Positions 26,609 through 35,796 are shown, counted from the stretch's first letter. The stretch is 64,000 nt of DNA from Bacteroidota bacterium (GCA_016124755.1 WGNA01000016.1:79870-143869); one strand, 5' to 3'. The notes: generated by a model not told the origin, from the letters alone. Translations and numbers: made by a program.

Positions 26609-27549
26609 AATACCCGAATTGCTGAATATTTTTTAACTAAAAAAAGTGATTGATCATTGGGAATTTCAGAATCATTCACGCCATCCGAAATGGTAAACCG
26701 CAACCAGATCACATCATTTTTTTGAAAAGACGACATTTTGAAATCCGCTTTAAAATGGTATTCCACCTGTGACGTTGCACCAAAACCCGGAGCTGTTAAC
26801 GGACTTGACTGATATTGAAGATCCGATTCTTTTGAAGGATTAAAGTTGTTTGCATCTTTACTAAAATTGATAGTGGCATGTGTAAGTGCAGATGCGTCGA
26901 GCGAATCGTCCTGAAACGAAACCCAGATCTCAACATTTTTACTTCCCGCAGGAATTAAAAGAGGTTCGTAACCATTCGCCCGATTTGCATCCGATCCGTC
27001 AATGCGGGCATGAACACCCATGAGTTGAACCGGAAAATTACCGGAAGTCGGCGCTTTTCCTTCCTGATTTAACGCGCCCTTATTGATCCATTCTTTGATA
27101 TAACTGATGTATTCATCCTTTTTCTGATACCAATCGCTTCCCGGTTCCACCACCAGTGGCATAATTCCCGAATTGCCGTTCAGATCAATAGTGAGTCGCC
27201 TGATGAGCATACTGGTTTCTGCATTTCCCGGCGTTACCCGCGCAGTTAATGGATTTACCGCATCGTTTTTAATAAGAGGCTGATTAACCAAAGTGTTGTA
27301 TGAACTTTCAATCGTTCTGAAATCCGGTTCAAAATTTCCGTCGTGACATCCGGAGTTCGCGCAGGTCGGGGCGAAAATCAATTTGTGTAAACCCTGAATG
27401 GTTGTCGGATCCACATCTTCATCCTCTGGATTCACAATGGCATCGGCCGGCAAATCCTTTTGATTATCGTACGGATTTTCAACTTCCGGATCCGAAGTTG
27501 AACAAGCGACCAAACTCACCATTATCAGATAGAATAATCCTTTTTTCAT
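26605..27549 (-). CDS. Cytochrome-c-like lipoprotein with a CxxxxCH motif
   Basis: 314 residues with a lipoprotein signal (LIMVSLVAC). The N-terminal mature part LHKLIFAPTCANSGCHDGNF holds a Cys-x4-Cys-His motif in a setting like the planctomycete-type cytochrome c (PSCyt1) domains of this phylum. The usual haem-c site is CxxCH, so haem attachment is uncertain. A later conserved block is GIMPLVVEPGSDW, a position where a distal Met could ligate haem, followed by YISYIKEWINKGA. The C-terminal half is a beta domain. It overlaps genes on both sides by four bases. It may be an electron carrier or just a structural relic of that domain. Confidence 0.72.
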   Translation of the reverse strand: MKKGLFYLIMVSLVACSTSDPEVENPYDNQKDLPADAIVNPEDEDVDPTTIQGLHKLIFAPTCANSGCHDGNFEPDFRTIESSYNTLVNQPLIKNDAVNPLTARVTPGNAETSMLIRRLTIDLNGNSGIMPLVVEPGSDWYQKKDEYISYIKEWINKGALNQEGKAPTSGNFPVQLMGVHARIDGSDANRANGYEPLLIPAGSKNVEIWVSFQDDSLDASALTHATINFSKDANNFNPSKESDLQYQSSPLTAPGFGATSQVEYHFKADFKMSSFQKNDVIWLRFTISDGVNDSEIPNDQSLFLVKKYSAIRVL

Positions 27550-28892
27550 ATCCGGTCGAATAATGATGTTGCCTGTGTATCCATAAGACCCGCGCCTTTA
27601 ACAGCCTCTTTAATTCCGAAGATTTCAGCGATTGTGAGAACGTTATCCGTTGCCCGGCCAATTCGATTTGTTTCGCTACCGACAATCAGGTTCGAAGGAA
27701 CGTTGGGCCCGACCATCATCGAAAAAATCCGCGTTGTATTTTCATCTCCGCTGTGATCAAAAGCCACCCAGTCGTTTTCGTCGCGAATCGGATTCGGATT
27801 TTCATTCCGGCCACATTCCGGTGTAATCATCATAATGGTGCGATTCGCCATTTCCGGAATTTGAGTCTGAATAAAATTCCAAAGCCAACCTACCGCGTGA
27901 TCAGCCCGGTGTAAACTTCTGAGGTATCCGGTAAAATTAGCATGGCATCCATCCACATCTCCCAGATTCAACACGAGCAATTTGGGTTTAAAATACTGCA
28001 GAACTTCGGCCGCATAAGCAACCGTTTGCAAATCGTGTGAATCGAAAACCGGCGGGTGATACAAACCCGTTGACATTTGTTTCTCAAAAGTTTGCCGGAT
28101 AAAGGTTTTGATTTTTTCCTTTTCCGATTCGTCGTTGCGTATTCCGTCTATTTCACCGGCTTTTATTCTAAATGAGTTATTGAGAAAGGCCCGCATTTTC
28201 CGGATAGGTTCGAGTTCTTCCTGCGGATGATAAATTTTGGCGTTGCTCAGTACGTTGGTTCCCTGTGCGCCGAAAGTTACCGAAGGCGCGACAAAATTGG
28301 CCCCGAATTCGGTTCCGTATTGCGGATGGTCGCTCGAGTTCAGCAATGGAAATGAATTCCCGATTCCACTGCCAACAAACCACACATCTGATGCTTTAAA
28401 TCCGCGATGACGTCTGAGATATTCAAAGATTGTAGGAACAACCGGACGAACTTTTAAACCCTGAGCTGTTGATGGATTTCCGGTTAATAAGGAAGTGAGT
28501 CCGCCATAGTGACCGCCATTTTGCGCTTTAATTTCAGGAAACAACAAACCCTGATTTTGCAGTGTCTGTGATAATATTTTCGGAATCGGCTGACTTCCGT
28601 CGGGCTCACCGGCCGGTGTGGTTCCGTAAACGATCTTTCGTTCAGGTTCCGATCCGTTTAACATATTGATCAGGATATTTCCTTCGACGTCCACGCCCTG
28701 GCTATCGGCCAGATACCGCTTTAAGACGGCTTCCTGCTGGCGAACACCTCCGGCAAAAAGTACATACACAACATGATCGGCTAATTCGGCGGTGGTTCTT
28801 GCGAAAAGTCTTCCGGATGGCAAAATGTACGGGAAAGCTGTGGAAGCGATTCCAGCCATAGTTGCCTTTTTAACAAATTCTCTCCTCTTCAT
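27546..28892 (-). CDS. DUF1501/alkaline-phosphatase-superfamily secreted protein
   Basis: 448 residues. The N-terminus MKRREFVKKATMAGIAS is a twin-arginine-like signal with KR-R-E-F, then IASTAFPYIL. The body resembles the alkaline-phosphatase/sulfatase-like fold of DUF1501 proteins: VVYVLFAGGVRQQEAVLKRY near the start, GGHYGGLTSLLTGNP, LLVLNLGDVDGCHANFTGYL and MMITPECGRNENPNP, then AFDHSGDENTTRIFSMMVGP near the end, where metal ligands (Asp/His) are usually found. Its enzymatic role is not established for the family. It lies inside the six-gene surface operon, three bases after the preceding lipoprotein gene and overlapping the cytochrome-like gene by four bases. Export through Tat implies folding before secretion. 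Confidence 0.75.
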   Translation of the reverse strand: MKRREFVKKATMAGIASTAFPYILPSGRLFARTTAELADHVVYVLFAGGVRQQEAVLKRYLADSQGVDVEGNILINMLNGSEPERKIVYGTTPAGEPDGSQPIPKILSQTLQNQGLLFPEIKAQNGGHYGGLTSLLTGNPSTAQGLKVRPVVPTIFEYLRRHRGFKASDVWFVGSGIGNSFPLLNSSDHPQYGTEFGANFVAPSVTFGAQGTNVLSNAKIYHPQEELEPIRKMRAFLNNSFRIKAGEIDGIRNDESEKEKIKTFIRQTFEKQMSTGLYHPPVFDSHDLQTVAYAAEVLQYFKPKLLVLNLGDVDGCHANFTGYLRSLHRADHAVGWLWNFIQTQIPEMANRTIMMITPECGRNENPNPIRDENDWVAFDHSGDENTTRIFSMMVGPNVPSNLIVGSETNRIGRATDNVLTIAEIFGIKEAVKGAGLMDTQATSLFDRI

Positions 28893-28895
28893 AGC

Positions 28896-29393
28896 TCAAT
28901 AAAACTGGTATTCGTCTGATGAGGCAAAAGCGGTGTAAACCAACTCAACCGTAACATTCGGATTGGCCGCGATGTATTCCCTGAAAAATGAAATTTCCAA
29001 TTCAGAAGGAATCCTCACATAAAACAATTTGTATGTATCCTTAATAAACTGATCCGGATTGGCACGCATAAAAGAATCGGAAGGCAAAACGACATCCGGT
29101 GAGTTCATGTAATTACTCACGATCACTTCATTAATCAGTGCTTTATCGCCAAAGGATTCGATTACATTTTCGGTTTGAAAAAGGTTGTTGGAAGAAATTG
29201 CTTTTTGAAATAGCGAAGTATATAAAATAGAAATCGCCTGTTTGTTGGTTTTGTCCCGATCCTTTTCGAGACTCGGGTCCAGAACCGTTTCCTGATTAAC
29301 CTTAAAATCCGCAATTACATCCTTTCTGCAGGAAGAAAAAATCGCTGCAACTGCAATCAGGATTATCCCTGAATTAAAAATCCGCATATTCAT
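28896..29393 (-). CDS. Hypothetical lipoprotein of the surface operon (second of pair)
   Basis: 165 residues, lipoprotein signal (GIILIAVAAIFSSC). The C-terminal part FYVRIPSELEISFFREYIAA and AFASSDEYQFY matches the C-terminal style of the upstream lipoprotein (ILVTDEYADF) and of proteins in DUF1501-linked clusters, where phrases such as 'LLGRxP...SDEY' recur. It overlaps the upstream gene by 20 bases, so the two are coupled. The pair may be two halves of what is one longer protein elsewhere, but both have their own lipoprotein signals. No function is known. Confidence 0.65.
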   Translation of the reverse strand: MNMRIFNSGIILIAVAAIFSSCRKDVIADFKVNQETVLDPSLEKDRDKTNKQAISILYTSLFQKAISSNNLFQTENVIESFGDKALINEVIVSNYMNSPDVVLPSDSFMRANPDQFIKDTYKLFYVRIPSELEISFFREYIAANPNVTVELVYTAFASSDEYQFY

Positions 29394-30306
29394 CCGTCAC
29401 TAAAATTTCCTGTTGTAAAATCTTAAAATCCTTATGACTGATTAGTTTGGAAAAATGGTTTACTACTTCCTGAGAGGTTGCATCACGACCCAAAAGTGTT
29501 TTATAAGCCCAACGTATGAGGCCTTCATAAAATTCATCCGATGTTGCGAGAAGTCTGCAGTACTCTTGCTTGTTGGAAGCAAATCCGCCCAAAAGACTTC
29601 CCACTTCGTTTCTCCCGATTATATCGTAGGCAATATCGAATTCCGATTTGGTTGGGAATCTGCCGAACAAATCATCGAATGACGCATTTACAAAATTGAA
29701 AGTGTTCATGTTGATATTGTCATAAACACTATTGTCCATCAACCTTGCGAACAATTCATTTATGGTGATTTCCCCTTTCCTCAATTCAAACTTTCCGTCG
29801 ACCACCTGTTGATTTCTCTTCATGATTTCCAGCATTTCAAAAACCAGAATCGAATCACCTAGAAGTCGGGCTTCCTTTAGTGCAAATTCGGCCTGATAAA
29901 CATATTTGAGAAATTCTTCGTCGGGGGCGCCTTCGCACATTCTCGACTTCATAATGTCGTAAAGTCGCTGATGATACGCAATGAAGTAACTCGAGTCTCC
30001 GATGCGTTCGAGCGTGTCGAGTTGCAATTTTTTAATGAGTGCTAATCTTGAGTCCTCACTCAGATAGTTTTCTATCAGAATATCGGTTTCCGTTTTCAAC
30101 TCCGTTTCCAATGCCGAACGCCCTACAAGGTCGATGAACAGCCGGTTTACGTAATTTTCAACCTTGATAGTGGGAACTCGGTGCGGACTTTTTGCATCAT
30201 TATTTCCAAAACTCTGATACTCGGTTTTTTTGCATGAAAAGATCAAAAACACCGAAATAAAAAGTGTTGAAATAGTAGCTCGATGCGACTTAAAGATGCA
30301 CGTCAT
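29374..30306 (-). CDS. Hypothetical lipoprotein, first gene of the surface operon
   Basis: 310 residues from the ATG at 30306 (MTCIFKSHRATISTLF). The signal ends at ISVFLIFSC. An upstream ATG at 30333 would place nine extra residues before the signal. The mature region has NYVNRLFIDLVGRSALETEL, resembling the start of the DUF1549-like helical domain, and later WAYKTLLGRDATSQEV, a second 'LLGR' helix pair. The protein is mostly helical and ends VTDEYADF. It leads the operon that includes the DUF1501-like and cytochrome-like genes. DUF1549/cytochrome/DUF1501 proteins also co-occur in Planctomycetes, so the grouping is meaningful, but the role is unknown. Confidence 0.65.
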   Translation of the reverse strand: MTCIFKSHRATISTLFISVFLIFSCKKTEYQSFGNNDAKSPHRVPTIKVENYVNRLFIDLVGRSALETELKTETDILIENYLSEDSRLALIKKLQLDTLERIGDSSYFIAYHQRLYDIMKSRMCEGAPDEEFLKYVYQAEFALKEARLLGDSILVFEMLEIMKRNQQVVDGKFELRKGEITINELFARLMDNSVYDNINMNTFNFVNASFDDLFGRFPTKSEFDIAYDIIGRNEVGSLLGGFASNKQEYCRLLATSDEFYEGLIRWAYKTLLGRDATSQEVVNHFSKLISHKDFKILQQEILVTDEYADF

Positions 30307-30407
30307 ATAAGTTAGGAAGAACGCTGCTTCCAACCAAAATTACAAAATGGTAGTGATTTTCAATGAAAGAACCACCGATTAATTCGCAGAATTAGCCACC
30401 GGTATGA

Positions 30408-31766
30408 TCAGATCCTCGGAGCCGGAACATCCGGACGGGCTTTTATATCGAACCCAAAACGATTGTTGTTTAAAACAGATTCCGCCGCCATGAGACCGGC
30501 ATAGGTTGAGCGATCTGTGCCGGTTCGGTTGGTTTGATACAAATTTGAAAATGTTGAAATGTTCCTGAATAATTCCATTTTGGATTCTTCGGTAATATAG
30601 TCTTCCCAACTTGCAGCCGGATCTGAATTTCTATTTCTAAAAACTAAATAATCATCAATTGAAATTCGCTGAAACAGTTTGTTTTTCTCACATTCGACTA
30701 AGGTTAAATCGCATAATTGTTTATCGCTAAAGTGATACAGATCGTCATTTTGTAAAGTAAAATATTCGATACACAAACAGGATTTACCTTCCGGAACCAT
30801 TTGATGGTTAATAGCCCCGTAATTGGTAATCCGGCCTATTCTCAGATTTTTATCTGCTACCTGAATACTGGAATGCGGAAAATCAACCGGTTTATTGAAA
30901 AAGAGATATACGAGAATCACTCCGCGCCGAAAGGAAAGATTTTGCATGGTAGCTTCCACGGGTATTTTTAATAGTTTGGCAAGCGATCGGATTGGGATTC
31001 CGGAAATTACGTGATCAATCTGCAACTTATTCGTTTTACCATCACACAAAAAATCAACGGCTGCGATTTTCTGACCTGAGGTTTGAAGGTTCGTTATGTT
31101 CGTATTAAACATGATATTTCCCCCTCTTATACGGATTTCTTCTTCAAGCCGCTCAACGATTTGTCCGCTTCCTCCGGCCGGATGAAACCATTCGGGTTGA
31201 ATAAAAGTTGACTTCGCCGCATCCTGAAAAAAATCAGGAAAAACATTTCCGGTTTGTATTTCAGGAGCAGGCAGATCACTCCATTTCCGACCTTTAAACC
31301 GTTCGTCGAAAGCTTGCGTAAAGATCTCCGTGAATAATGCGCCACGACGTGATCTGGCGTAATCTTCCAACGTACTAATCGCATGATGGCGATAATAAAT
31401 AATATCCGAAACCAAACGAAAAGTTGCCTGAGTTAACAGACTAAAAGACATACCACGCAGCAGCCCCCTGAAAATTTTGTCTTTTTCAATAATCTTCCCC
31501 TGATAAAGAATGCCCGTTCTTGGAATATACCGGATAAAGTCTGAACCCAAAAGTTCACACCAAAGTGCCGCGACTTCCGGAATTCTCAGGTACAAATGTT
31601 TGTATCCAAAATCAACTGAAAACCCGGAGTGCTTTACCGACCGCATCAATCCGCCGGCAACATTTTCCCTTTCAATTATCGTAACGGGTACATTATTTTT
31701 TAATAAAGCATAAGCTGCCGATAATCCTGCCGGACCTGCGCCAAGAATGACAACTTGCTTTTTCAA
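30408..31766 (-). CDS. FAD-dependent amine oxidase/protoporphyrinogen oxidase-like oxidoreductase
   Basis: 452 residues. The N-terminal Rossmann motif VVILGAGPAGLSAAYALLKN and the acidic end of strand two (ERENVAGGLMRSV) show FAD binding. The C-terminal FAD contact is seen as STYAGLMAAESVL. The central domain has FDERFKGRKWSDLPAPEI and a WFHPAGGSGQIVERLEEEI block, as in UDP-galactopyranose mutase/protoporphyrinogen oxidase-like proteins linked to glycan or lipid modification. The substrate cannot be assigned. It lies 102 bases upstream of the surface operon and could be co-transcribed. No signal peptide: a cytoplasmic enzyme. Confidence 0.8.
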   Translation of the reverse strand: MKKQVVILGAGPAGLSAAYALLKNNVPVTIIERENVAGGLMRSVKHSGFSVDFGYKHLYLRIPEVAALWCELLGSDFIRYIPRTGILYQGKIIEKDKIFRGLLRGMSFSLLTQATFRLVSDIIYYRHHAISTLEDYARSRRGALFTEIFTQAFDERFKGRKWSDLPAPEIQTGNVFPDFFQDAAKSTFIQPEWFHPAGGSGQIVERLEEEIRIRGGNIMFNTNITNLQTSGQKIAAVDFLCDGKTNKLQIDHVISGIPIRSLAKLLKIPVEATMQNLSFRRGVILVYLFFNKPVDFPHSSIQVADKNLRIGRITNYGAINHQMVPEGKSCLCIEYFTLQNDDLYHFSDKQLCDLTLVECEKNKLFQRISIDDYLVFRNRNSDPAASWEDYITEESKMELFRNISTFSNLYQTNRTGTDRSTYAGLMAAESVLNNNRFGFDIKARPDVPAPRI

Positions 31767-31803
31767 TATTTAAATTTAGCACAATAAAAATGCGGTCAGT
31801 AAA

Positions 31804-32724
31804 TTAATTGAAGGTTTGCCTGAATTCCAAAGGCGAAAGATTTGTTTTTGATTTAAAGAGTTTGCTAAAAGATTGGGGGTGCACAAAACCAAGATCAAAT
31901 GCAATTTCACTCACTGAAAGTCGTGTAGTTGACAGTTTTTCTTTGGCTTTACGGATCAGAATTTCGTGAATATGATATTGTGCACTCTCACCGGTAAACA
32001 TTTTCAGTAAACTGCTGAGATAACCTGGCGATATGTTAAGCCGATCAGCAATATAATGCACGGTTGGGAGTCCGTTAACCATCAGATCTTCACTATCAAA
32101 ATAGTTGTTGAGCAGTTTCTCCATCGCGTTCAGAATTTGATGATTGCTGATTTTTCGTGTGATAAACTGCCTGTGATAAAACCGATCCGAATAATTGAGT
32201 AAAGTTTCAATTTGAGAAATAATAATATTCTGACTGAATTCGTCAATTTTCGATTGGTATTCCGCCCGAATATTTTCAATCAGCGCATTGAGAACATCTT
32301 CCTCATTAACGGATAAAAACAAAGCTTCATTAACAGAATAATTAAAAAATTCGAACCTTTTTAATTTTTCCAAAAGAGACGAATTCCATAAAAAGTCGGG
32401 ATGAATTAACAACATCCAGCCGGACCGTTCTGCGGTGTTACCGGATTGCGGTTCAATGCCAAAAACCTGATTGGGTGCAATAAAAAACATCACACCTTCA
32501 TCAAAATCGTATTGTTGCTGACCATATTTCAGTTTTGCGTTAATACCTCTTTTAACAGAGATCTGGTAGAAATCAAATACCCAGTTCTTCGCTTCAATTT
32601 TTGGAGCACATGAAATCGCTCCATAATCTATAATACTGATAAGAGGATGTGCGGGAGCCGGCAAACCTTTTACCCGGTGAAATTCACTGATGGATTTTAC
32701 TTTTATGATTTCTTTTTGTGCCAT
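31804..32724 (-). CDS. AraC-family transcriptional regulator
   Basis: 306 residues. The C-terminal 100 residues hold the double helix-turn-helix: LPTVHYIADRLNISPGYLSS (first HTH) and RLSVSEIAFDLGFVHPQSFS followed by KLFKSKTNLSPLEFR (second HTH, canonical AraC signature). The N-terminal part is a cupin-like sensing domain with YGQQQYDFDEGVMFFIAPNQ. The start is nine bases after the stop of the NmrA-like gene, so the regulator and the reductase form an operon and probably act in one response. The inducer is unknown. Confidence 0.9.
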   Translation of the reverse strand: MAQKEIIKVKSISEFHRVKGLPAPAHPLISIIDYGAISCAPKIEAKNWVFDFYQISVKRGINAKLKYGQQQYDFDEGVMFFIAPNQVFGIEPQSGNTAERSGWMLLIHPDFLWNSSLLEKLKRFEFFNYSVNEALFLSVNEEDVLNALIENIRAEYQSKIDEFSQNIIISQIETLLNYSDRFYHRQFITRKISNHQILNAMEKLLNNYFDSEDLMVNGLPTVHYIADRLNISPGYLSSLLKMFTGESAQYHIHEILIRKAKEKLSTTRLSVSEIAFDLGFVHPQSFSKLFKSKTNLSPLEFRQTFN

Positions 32725-32733
32725 CTCTACAAT

Positions 32734-33633
32734 TTATGAATTATATCTACGGGCAAACTCTTTCGCAAAATCGGTTAATTTGGTATTTCCTAATTCGGGT
32801 TTATTTAAATAATAATCCTGATACAATTCACCCGATCCCTGTGCTGCCTGCATATCAACAAAACCCTGAGCGATTTGTCGGTTCATTCCCATCGAAATCA
32901 TTCCTTGAAGTAGTGCTTCATCCGGAATCACCAACCATTTCAAATCTGTTTGTCCGATTGCCATACCAATTGTTTCGGCGATTTGATCGGGAGAAACTTC
33001 CTCACTGGCAACATATCTGATTTTTCTTCCGGCAAATTCAGATTCCATCTCCTTCACTATCGCAGCAGCAATATCGAGGGCAGAAACCCAGGGTTCTTTT
33101 TGATTTCCTCCGTAATTCGAAATGATTACACCCTGCTCCTTAATAGATTTCATTGAACGGAATAAATTACTAAAAAAGCCCACCGGTCTCATAAATGTTA
33201 TTGTAACATCACCCGGCAGCTTATTCAAAATTTGTTCAGCATAAAAATGCATTGAAAGTACCCCGTTGCCTTCGGTCGTATGAGCGCCAACACTGCTGAG
33301 ATGAACTACTTTTTTAATTCCGGATTCGAGAACAGCCTGGCGGTAATTTTCTGCGATACGAGAGTATGCGTTAATAATATCGAAGTTCACATTAAACATA
33401 GCATCATTTCCAACTGCCTCCATCAAATACACACAATCTGCTTCCCGGAATGATGAAATCAAAAATTGCAGATCCTCCATTTCACCAATTGCTGCCTCTG
33501 CCCCCAATGCTTCTATTTCCTCCTGCCTGTCGGGATTGCGGCTGATAATTTTCACCTGATGCCCATTTGCAATTAATTCTGATGCCAGCGGTCGGCTTAC
33601 ATTTCCCAGTGATCCTGTTAAGACTATTTTCAT
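32734..33633 (-). CDS. NmrA-like NAD(P)-binding protein (atypical short-chain dehydrogenase)
   Basis: 299 residues. The N-terminal MKIVLTGSLGNVSRPLASEL is the glycine-rich NAD(P)-binding loop of the NmrA/atypical SDR family (variant of GxxGxxG). It is followed by IISRNPDRQEEIEALGAEAA, the segment choosing between NAD and NADP, and VKKVVHLSSVGAHTTEGNG in the centre. The usual YxxxK catalytic pair is not clear (FYAEQILNK is the nearest), as in NmrA-like sensors and quinone reductases. It precedes the AraC gene by nine bases. Either a redox sensor or an oxidoreductase; the substrate cannot be read. Confidence 0.85.
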   Translation of the reverse strand: MKIVLTGSLGNVSRPLASELIANGHQVKIISRNPDRQEEIEALGAEAAIGEMEDLQFLISSFREADCVYLMEAVGNDAMFNVNFDIINAYSRIAENYRQAVLESGIKKVVHLSSVGAHTTEGNGVLSMHFYAEQILNKLPGDVTITFMRPVGFFSNLFRSMKSIKEQGVIISNYGGNQKEPWVSALDIAAAIVKEMESEFAGRKIRYVASEEVSPDQIAETIGMAIGQTDLKWLVIPDEALLQGMISMGMNRQIAQGFVDMQAAQGSGELYQDYYLNKPELGNTKLTDFAKEFARRYNS

Positions 33634-33768
33634 TTGATATGTATAAATTTAACAGGACAAAATTGCGAGTGGATCGGAACTTAAAAGTATCCGAATAAAT
33701 GGTTGTTGTAGCCTTTTTGAATCCGGCTGCTGTAAAAGTTTCAAATCAACCGAAATGTGCTAGCACCA

Positions 33769-34308
33769 TCAAAAGGCAGTTAATCGCTGCAGTTTTTCGC
33801 GAATCCGACGAAAATGATGTGATGAGTGAATATGGGTAAACATGAGCATTTCGCGAAAGGTAAGGTAGTCCAGTACCGGATGACGAAGTTGAATTTTGTC
33901 AAGATCTTCTTCATTCCAATTCGGAATTCCTTTCTGAAACATAGCACCAATCCGGTTCCAGTCTTCCAGTAAAACTGATAATGTAAATGATTCCCCATCG
34001 GCACGAAAACGAGCCGGGGCATTTACCTGTTGGCTGTTAATTACGCTCCAGTATTTTTCATTCAATTCATCATATTCCAAACCGTTACGCGTTGGAATTT
34101 CCGGATTAAATAATTGGTCGGCGGATGCAAACAGCGCTTTGGCAACAGGTTCGGCCGACAGATTCATGTGCCGGAGTTCCTGTGCCGGTGACCAAACACC
34201 TTCTACAGATTGTGTATTCGCTGCGGTGTCGCTCACGTTTAGTAAAGCATTTTCGACTTCGATCCATAGATCGTTGAGTTGCGATTGAATGGTTTCTTTT
34301 GATTGCAT
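33769..34308 (-). CDS. DinB-family four-helix protein
   Basis: 179 residues from the ATG at 34308 (MQSKETIQSQL). A 17-residue upstream extension to 34359 is unlike the family. DinB/YfiT-type proteins are four-helix bundles with three metal-binding histidines. Here VWSPAQELRHMNLSAEPVAK carries the first histidine and FTHIHSSHHFRRIREKLQ the last two. Family members include thiol-dependent transferases and damage-induced proteins of unknown function. It is monocistronic, convergent to nothing and divergent from nothing close. A 627-base gap lies upstream. Confidence 0.8.
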   Translation of the reverse strand: MQSKETIQSQLNDLWIEVENALLNVSDTAANTQSVEGVWSPAQELRHMNLSAEPVAKALFASADQLFNPEIPTRNGLEYDELNEKYWSVINSQQVNAPARFRADGESFTLSVLLEDWNRIGAMFQKGIPNWNEEDLDKIQLRHPVLDYLTFREMLMFTHIHSSHHFRRIREKLQRLTAF

Positions 34309-34935
34309 AGTTTTTAAAACAAAGCGGAAGATAGAAAGATTTGAAGGAATAAATTTCAATTATACCGAAGCCGATTAAGTTTTGGGAATCAAATATTTTC
34401 GACGGCTTGGAGTGTATAACATCGGTTAACATTTGTCGGCGAAAACCCCGTAGTTTCTGGTATAAATGGATTCGGGGAATGAGGGGTTGGGGTGAAGGAA
34501 GGGAAAGAGGATTGGTTTACGCAATGGCAATGAGAAAGGGCTTAAGCCCTTCTACGCGCGCTCGTGTGCAATAAAGTTACAAACCCATCTCAAATGTATT
34601 ATGCTCACCGTGTCATTTCGGATCATACGTTCTAAAAATTACATCGAACGCCGGATTTTGAGTCATATAAAGTGATTGAATTTCTTATCTGAAAGCTCAA
34701 GAGTTGAAAAACATGCATACTTGGCAAAGGAAGAATTATAGCACCTACCGTATTTTCTGAAAAAACCCATTGCCCTGAGAAAGGGCTTAAGCCCTTCTAC
34801 CTGCGCGCGCACCCGAAAACTACCATCGCATTTCTCAAATCCATAAATATTCAGGTAATTTTTCACCGACCGAATTAAAATTAAAACGGAACGCTTGTTA
34901 AACCGAAAGTAGTTGAGAGTTTTAGAAGAAATCCA
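34309..34935. repeat. Intergenic gap with two copies of a perfect palindromic repeat
   Basis: No gene is supported. The 25-base unit TGAGAAAGGGCTTAAGCCCT plus TCTAC occurs at 34531-34555 and again at 34776-34800. The core AAGGGCTTAAGCCCTT is a perfect 16-base palindrome. Both copies are followed by GC-alternating DNA (CGCGCGC, at 34555-34560 and 34803-34810). The rest shows no clear coding frame or terminator. Confidence 0.7.
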
Positions 34936-35796
34936 TCAAACCCTGCCCATCACTTTCAATTCTTCCAGATTCGGTTGAGGTTTTCCGCCAAAATCTTCGA
35001 GCGTTATTGCGAATGCATCTGCTGATTCGGCATCTTTCATTTGAACAATTCCGGAAGCGTCCACCGGCAAAACGCCCATATCAATTGGTTTTCCATCTTT
35101 CAAAATCCAGAGCTGATATTGTTTACCATCTGGTGGTGTCGGTAAAGTTCCCGGATCGAGGTAAACACTGTGCTCTTTCGTATTCCAATAAATTCCCGCA
35201 AAACGGCCAATGGTTGAATCGGTACTTTTTAATGCGATTTTCCGAACATTTTCATCGCGTATCAAGCCGGACAGATTTTGTTGTTCAGCAGAATTTGATT
35301 CCAGTTCCACAATTACATTTCCGAGATTTTCAACTTTGGAAATTAATTCTTCCCGGTCCCGGTTTGCCTGCATTCCTCTCCACAACAGAAGCAGATTTAT
35401 CAAAAAGATTATTACAGCGGCAGCTTGCCACCAGCGCGTTGTGATATCAATTACTTTAGTTTTCTGCTCGCCTGATTTTTCCTCTTTCACACCATCCCCC
35501 ACAGCATGCACCTCGGTTTCCGCTTCAGTTACTGTTTCTGTTACAGTTACAGTTTCTGTTCGCGTTTCCGTTTCCGCTCCCTCTACTTTCTTCATCAACT
35601 CTTCCAGATCCAACTCTCTGGAAGGAGCTGATGCCTCACTGTATTGAATCAATCTCGCTTCGATTGCTTCGATTTCCTGTTGAATTTCCGGATAGATCGA
35701 AGACAAACACCGAACTTCCCGGAATTCCTGTTCGGAAACCGTTCCGAGGATGTACTCCTCCAGAATTCCACTTTCGATATATGCCTTTACGTCCAT
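34936..35796 (-). CDS. Anti-sigma factor (RskA-like) with hexamer-repeat insertion
   Basis: 286 residues. The cytoplasmic N-terminus YIESGILEEYILGTVSEQEF is an anti-sigma zinc-finger-type helix bundle without obvious zinc ligands. One transmembrane helix is at about 122-139 (WWQAAAVIIFLINLLLLW). The periplasmic C-terminal domain matches RskA: GRFAGIYWNTKEHSVYLDPG, LPTPPDGKQYQLWILKDGKP and ITLEDFGGKPQP. It should hold the adjacent ECF sigma factor at the membrane until a signal. The start codon overlaps the sigma stop (TGATG), so the two are coupled. Residues 75-95 are a Thr-Glu/Thr-Val repeat from in-frame GTTACN-type hexamers, in the linker between the sigma-binding domain and the membrane. 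Confidence 0.88.
   Translation of the reverse strand: MDVKAYIESGILEEYILGTVSEQEFREVRCLSSIYPEIQQEIEAIEARLIQYSEASAPSRELDLEELMKKVEGAETETRTETVTVTETVTEAETEVHAVGDGVKEEKSGEQKTKVIDITTRWWQAAAVIIFLINLLLLWRGMQANRDREELISKVENLGNVIVELESNSAEQQNLSGLIRDENVRKIALKSTDSTIGRFAGIYWNTKEHSVYLDPGTLPTPPDGKQYQLWILKDGKPIDMGVLPVDASGIVQMKDAESADAFAITLEDFGGKPQPNLEELKVMGRV

Noticed and set aside
34663..34866. 67-residue minus-strand open frame
   Set aside because: It runs through the palindromic repeat, has no recognisable features and lacks any supporting context.
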